DNA of 64,000 nt, from NCBI GenBank assembly GCA_036495685.1, contig DASXMJ010000191.1, positions 1 through 64,000 of the forward strand, read 5' to 3'. Below the pieces are notes generated by a model, which was not told the origin of the DNA, made no database searches, and saw only the letters and a program-made list of their open reading frames with translations. The stretch is from Candidatus Binataceae bacterium (GTDB lineage: Bacteria > Desulfobacterota > Binatia > Binatales > Binataceae). The first letter of the stretch is position 1. The number at the start of each line of letters is the position of its first letter. Position numbers and translations under genes: made by a program. Below are positions 62,890 through 64,000 of this stretch, one piece after another.

Positions 62890-63395
62890 GGCTTGATATC
62901 ACCAGCGTAGATCACTCCTGCATCACCGCTCAACTAACTTGTACCAGGCCGGGCGCGGGCCACTCGGCGCCGGCAGGAAGAATGCCGATGGAATATTTCA
63001 GGAAGCCGACCGGGATCTTGAGTCCTGTGTACACGTGGAACGGTGCGCAAATGCGCGAGGTGATGTGCTCGGAGGAGGCCGGGGCTTTCATGGGTGCTTA
63101 CAATCAGGCGCAGTGGCCCAAGACTCGATGGCGGTGCGTAGTCAGTTTCTGACCGGCGTGGGCATATCTGAGGCGAAGGGACGCTAGCCCGCTTGAAATA
63201 ATGCGCCGGTGATTGCGTACACTGCAAGGATGTGTTAACCGACAATAGGTTAGCGGCCGGAACGATCGAACGAGAGCGAGTGTGCGCTCGGCCGCTCCCA
63301 ATTGGGCGAAGCTGAAGAGGGGCCTTCGCCCATTTTCTTCTGGGCGTCAAGCCCGGAGGCGTTTTTAGTCCGCCATCGAAGTCGCACGGCGTAGG
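62890..63395. other. Intergenic stretch
   Basis: About 500 bp. No convincing gene or RNA seen. Confidence 0.35.
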
Positions 63396-63857
63396 CTAGC
63401 TATGCGAGGGGTCGGGCAGCTTCGGCTTCTGGCAGCCGCCGCCCGCGGCGCAATTCAGTCCGGCGCCGATGTAGATGAGTGCAGCCTTGATGGGAAAGAA
63501 CGTGTAGTTGAGAGGCGTCTCAATCGGGTCGAACGTCGAGGGCGGTTGATTACGAGCCTGAACTTCGGCCTGGGCTTTCTCGGGTGCCTCTATCTGCTGG
63601 ATCGAAGCTACCCGATCATTGGAGCCGAATACCGCTACCTTTCCCGAGTCCAGCCAGACGTAGCGAAGCACGGTGGCACCCGAGTGGTCTGGATCCGGGA
63701 CGGAATCCTTGAGATCCGGCGGTCCCATGGCCTGCACTGTCTCGTCGGCGGTCATACCGGCGGTTAGCGACGCATGGTTGCTCGCTGTGGAGCAGGACGC
63801 GATCGCAAGCGCCAGCAACAGGGCCGAGGCGCTCGCGGCGAAACGACGTGCAGACAT
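63396..63857 (-). CDS. BamE/SmpA-like lipoprotein
   Basis: 153 residues. Lipoprotein signal ending LALAIASC (lipobox), then SLTAGMTADETVQAMGPPD, a SmpA/OmlA-type motif (small beta-alpha domain that assists outer-membrane assembly), RYVWLDSGKVAVFGS, and a C-terminal tail with Cys pairs (GAGLNCAAGGGC). Probably an outer-membrane lipoprotein. Confidence 0.75.
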   Translation of the reverse strand: MSARRFAASASALLLALAIASCSTASNHASLTAGMTADETVQAMGPPDLKDSVPDPDHSGATVLRYVWLDSGKVAVFGSNDRVASIQQIEAPEKAQAEVQARNQPPSTFDPIETPLNYTFFPIKAALIYIGAGLNCAAGGGCQKPKLPDPSHS

Positions 63858-63929
63858 AGCAAGATTCTCCCGAGCGGTCCCAAATCACGTAACATACCCC
63901 CTCGATCACGGCAATCGCGCGATTTGGGA

Positions 63930-64000
63930 ATGACATCGCGCGATGTGGAAACGGTGGACCGAGACCTCGACAGGCTGTTCGTGTACGGCGCCTTGCTCGA
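63930..64000 (+). CDS. Gamma-glutamylcyclotransferase-like protein, N-terminal end (cut by the window)
   Basis: ATG 63930 gives MTSRDVETVDRDLDRLFVYG followed by ALL before the window ends. RLFVYGALL matches the opening strand and YGxL loop of the GGCT/AIG2-like family. Only 23 residues are visible, so this is tentative. Divergent from the lipoprotein gene. Confidence 0.5.
   Translation, partial: MTSRDVETVDRDLDRLFVYGALL

Noticed and set aside
1-64000. CRISPR arrays, rRNA operons and riboswitches
   Set aside because: No regularly spaced repeat units, no rRNA-like sequence and no recognisable riboswitch consensus were seen on reading; a covariance-model search would be needed to exclude small ones.

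Overview
The window is GC-rich DNA from an uncultured-type Gram-negative bacterium. Outer-membrane efflux, lipoprotein, AsmA-like and Rieske/heme-copper genes all point to a double membrane and aerobic (or microaerobic) respiration. A deltaproteobacterial-grade lineage (Desulfobacterota, Binatota or a relative) would fit, but this is a guess from gene content. There are no rRNA genes, insertion sequences, prophage modules or CRISPR arrays. One tRNA gene (Cys, GCA) is present.

Layout. 0-3.7 kb: an MdtP-YtcA-MdtN-MdtO type efflux operon, entered in the last codons of the outer-membrane factor; its ytcA has an in-frame TGA. 3.9-25.5 kb: a gene-poor accessory stretch with long empty gaps. It holds a glutathionyl-hydroquinone reductase, two copies of an unrecognised ~70-residue protein, a secreted phospholipase C/acid phosphatase-like enzyme, a DUF302 protein, an excisionase-type HTH protein plus a frameshifted relative, a GAF histidine kinase, a YceI protein, a broken sulfatase and sulfotransferase, a secreted Ig-domain protein, two metabolic enzymes, and a sigma factor operon. 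25.5-27.4 kb: a membrane protein and an aldo/keto reductase. 27.7-35.5 kb: a compact eight-gene minus-strand respiratory cluster (CoxB with heme c, CoxA, CoxC, a membrane protein, a diheme cytochrome c, Rieske, cytochrome b fused to cytochrome c, CtaG), which looks like a whole quinol-to-oxygen chain. 36-43.8 kb: a second loose stretch with a frameshifted histone-deacetylase-like gene, DUF169, tRNA-Cys, a HAD hydrolase and small secreted proteins. 43.8-50 kb: minus-strand B12-dependent acyl-CoA mutase, ArsA-type ATPase, FabH and FabF. 50-62.6 kb: a dense plus-strand run (6-phosphogluconolactonase, DUF2939-like, TypA, AsmA-like, DUF2064, glutaredoxin-like, CutA, Gfo/Idh/MocA, HisC, Pth, TyrS), many with overlapping stop and start codons.

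Two things stand out. First, many genes are broken: in-frame stops (ytcA, sulfatase), frameshifts (excisionase-like, sulfotransferase, deacetylase-like, a CxxC mini-protein, a small secreted protein) and large internal deletions that leave both ends joined (transketolase, DUF4386). The loose regions and metabolic side genes are affected; the respiratory cluster and the translation/housekeeping run look intact. Second, an 18-bp palindrome, ATTGGACCAA(A/T)GTCCAAT, occurs twice, about 75-100 bp upstream of the HTH gene and of the YceI gene. It brackets the GAF histidine kinase and resembles the DosR-type operator core, suggesting a small redox- or oxygen-responsive regulon.

All functions are assigned by reading translated motifs; no database search was run.
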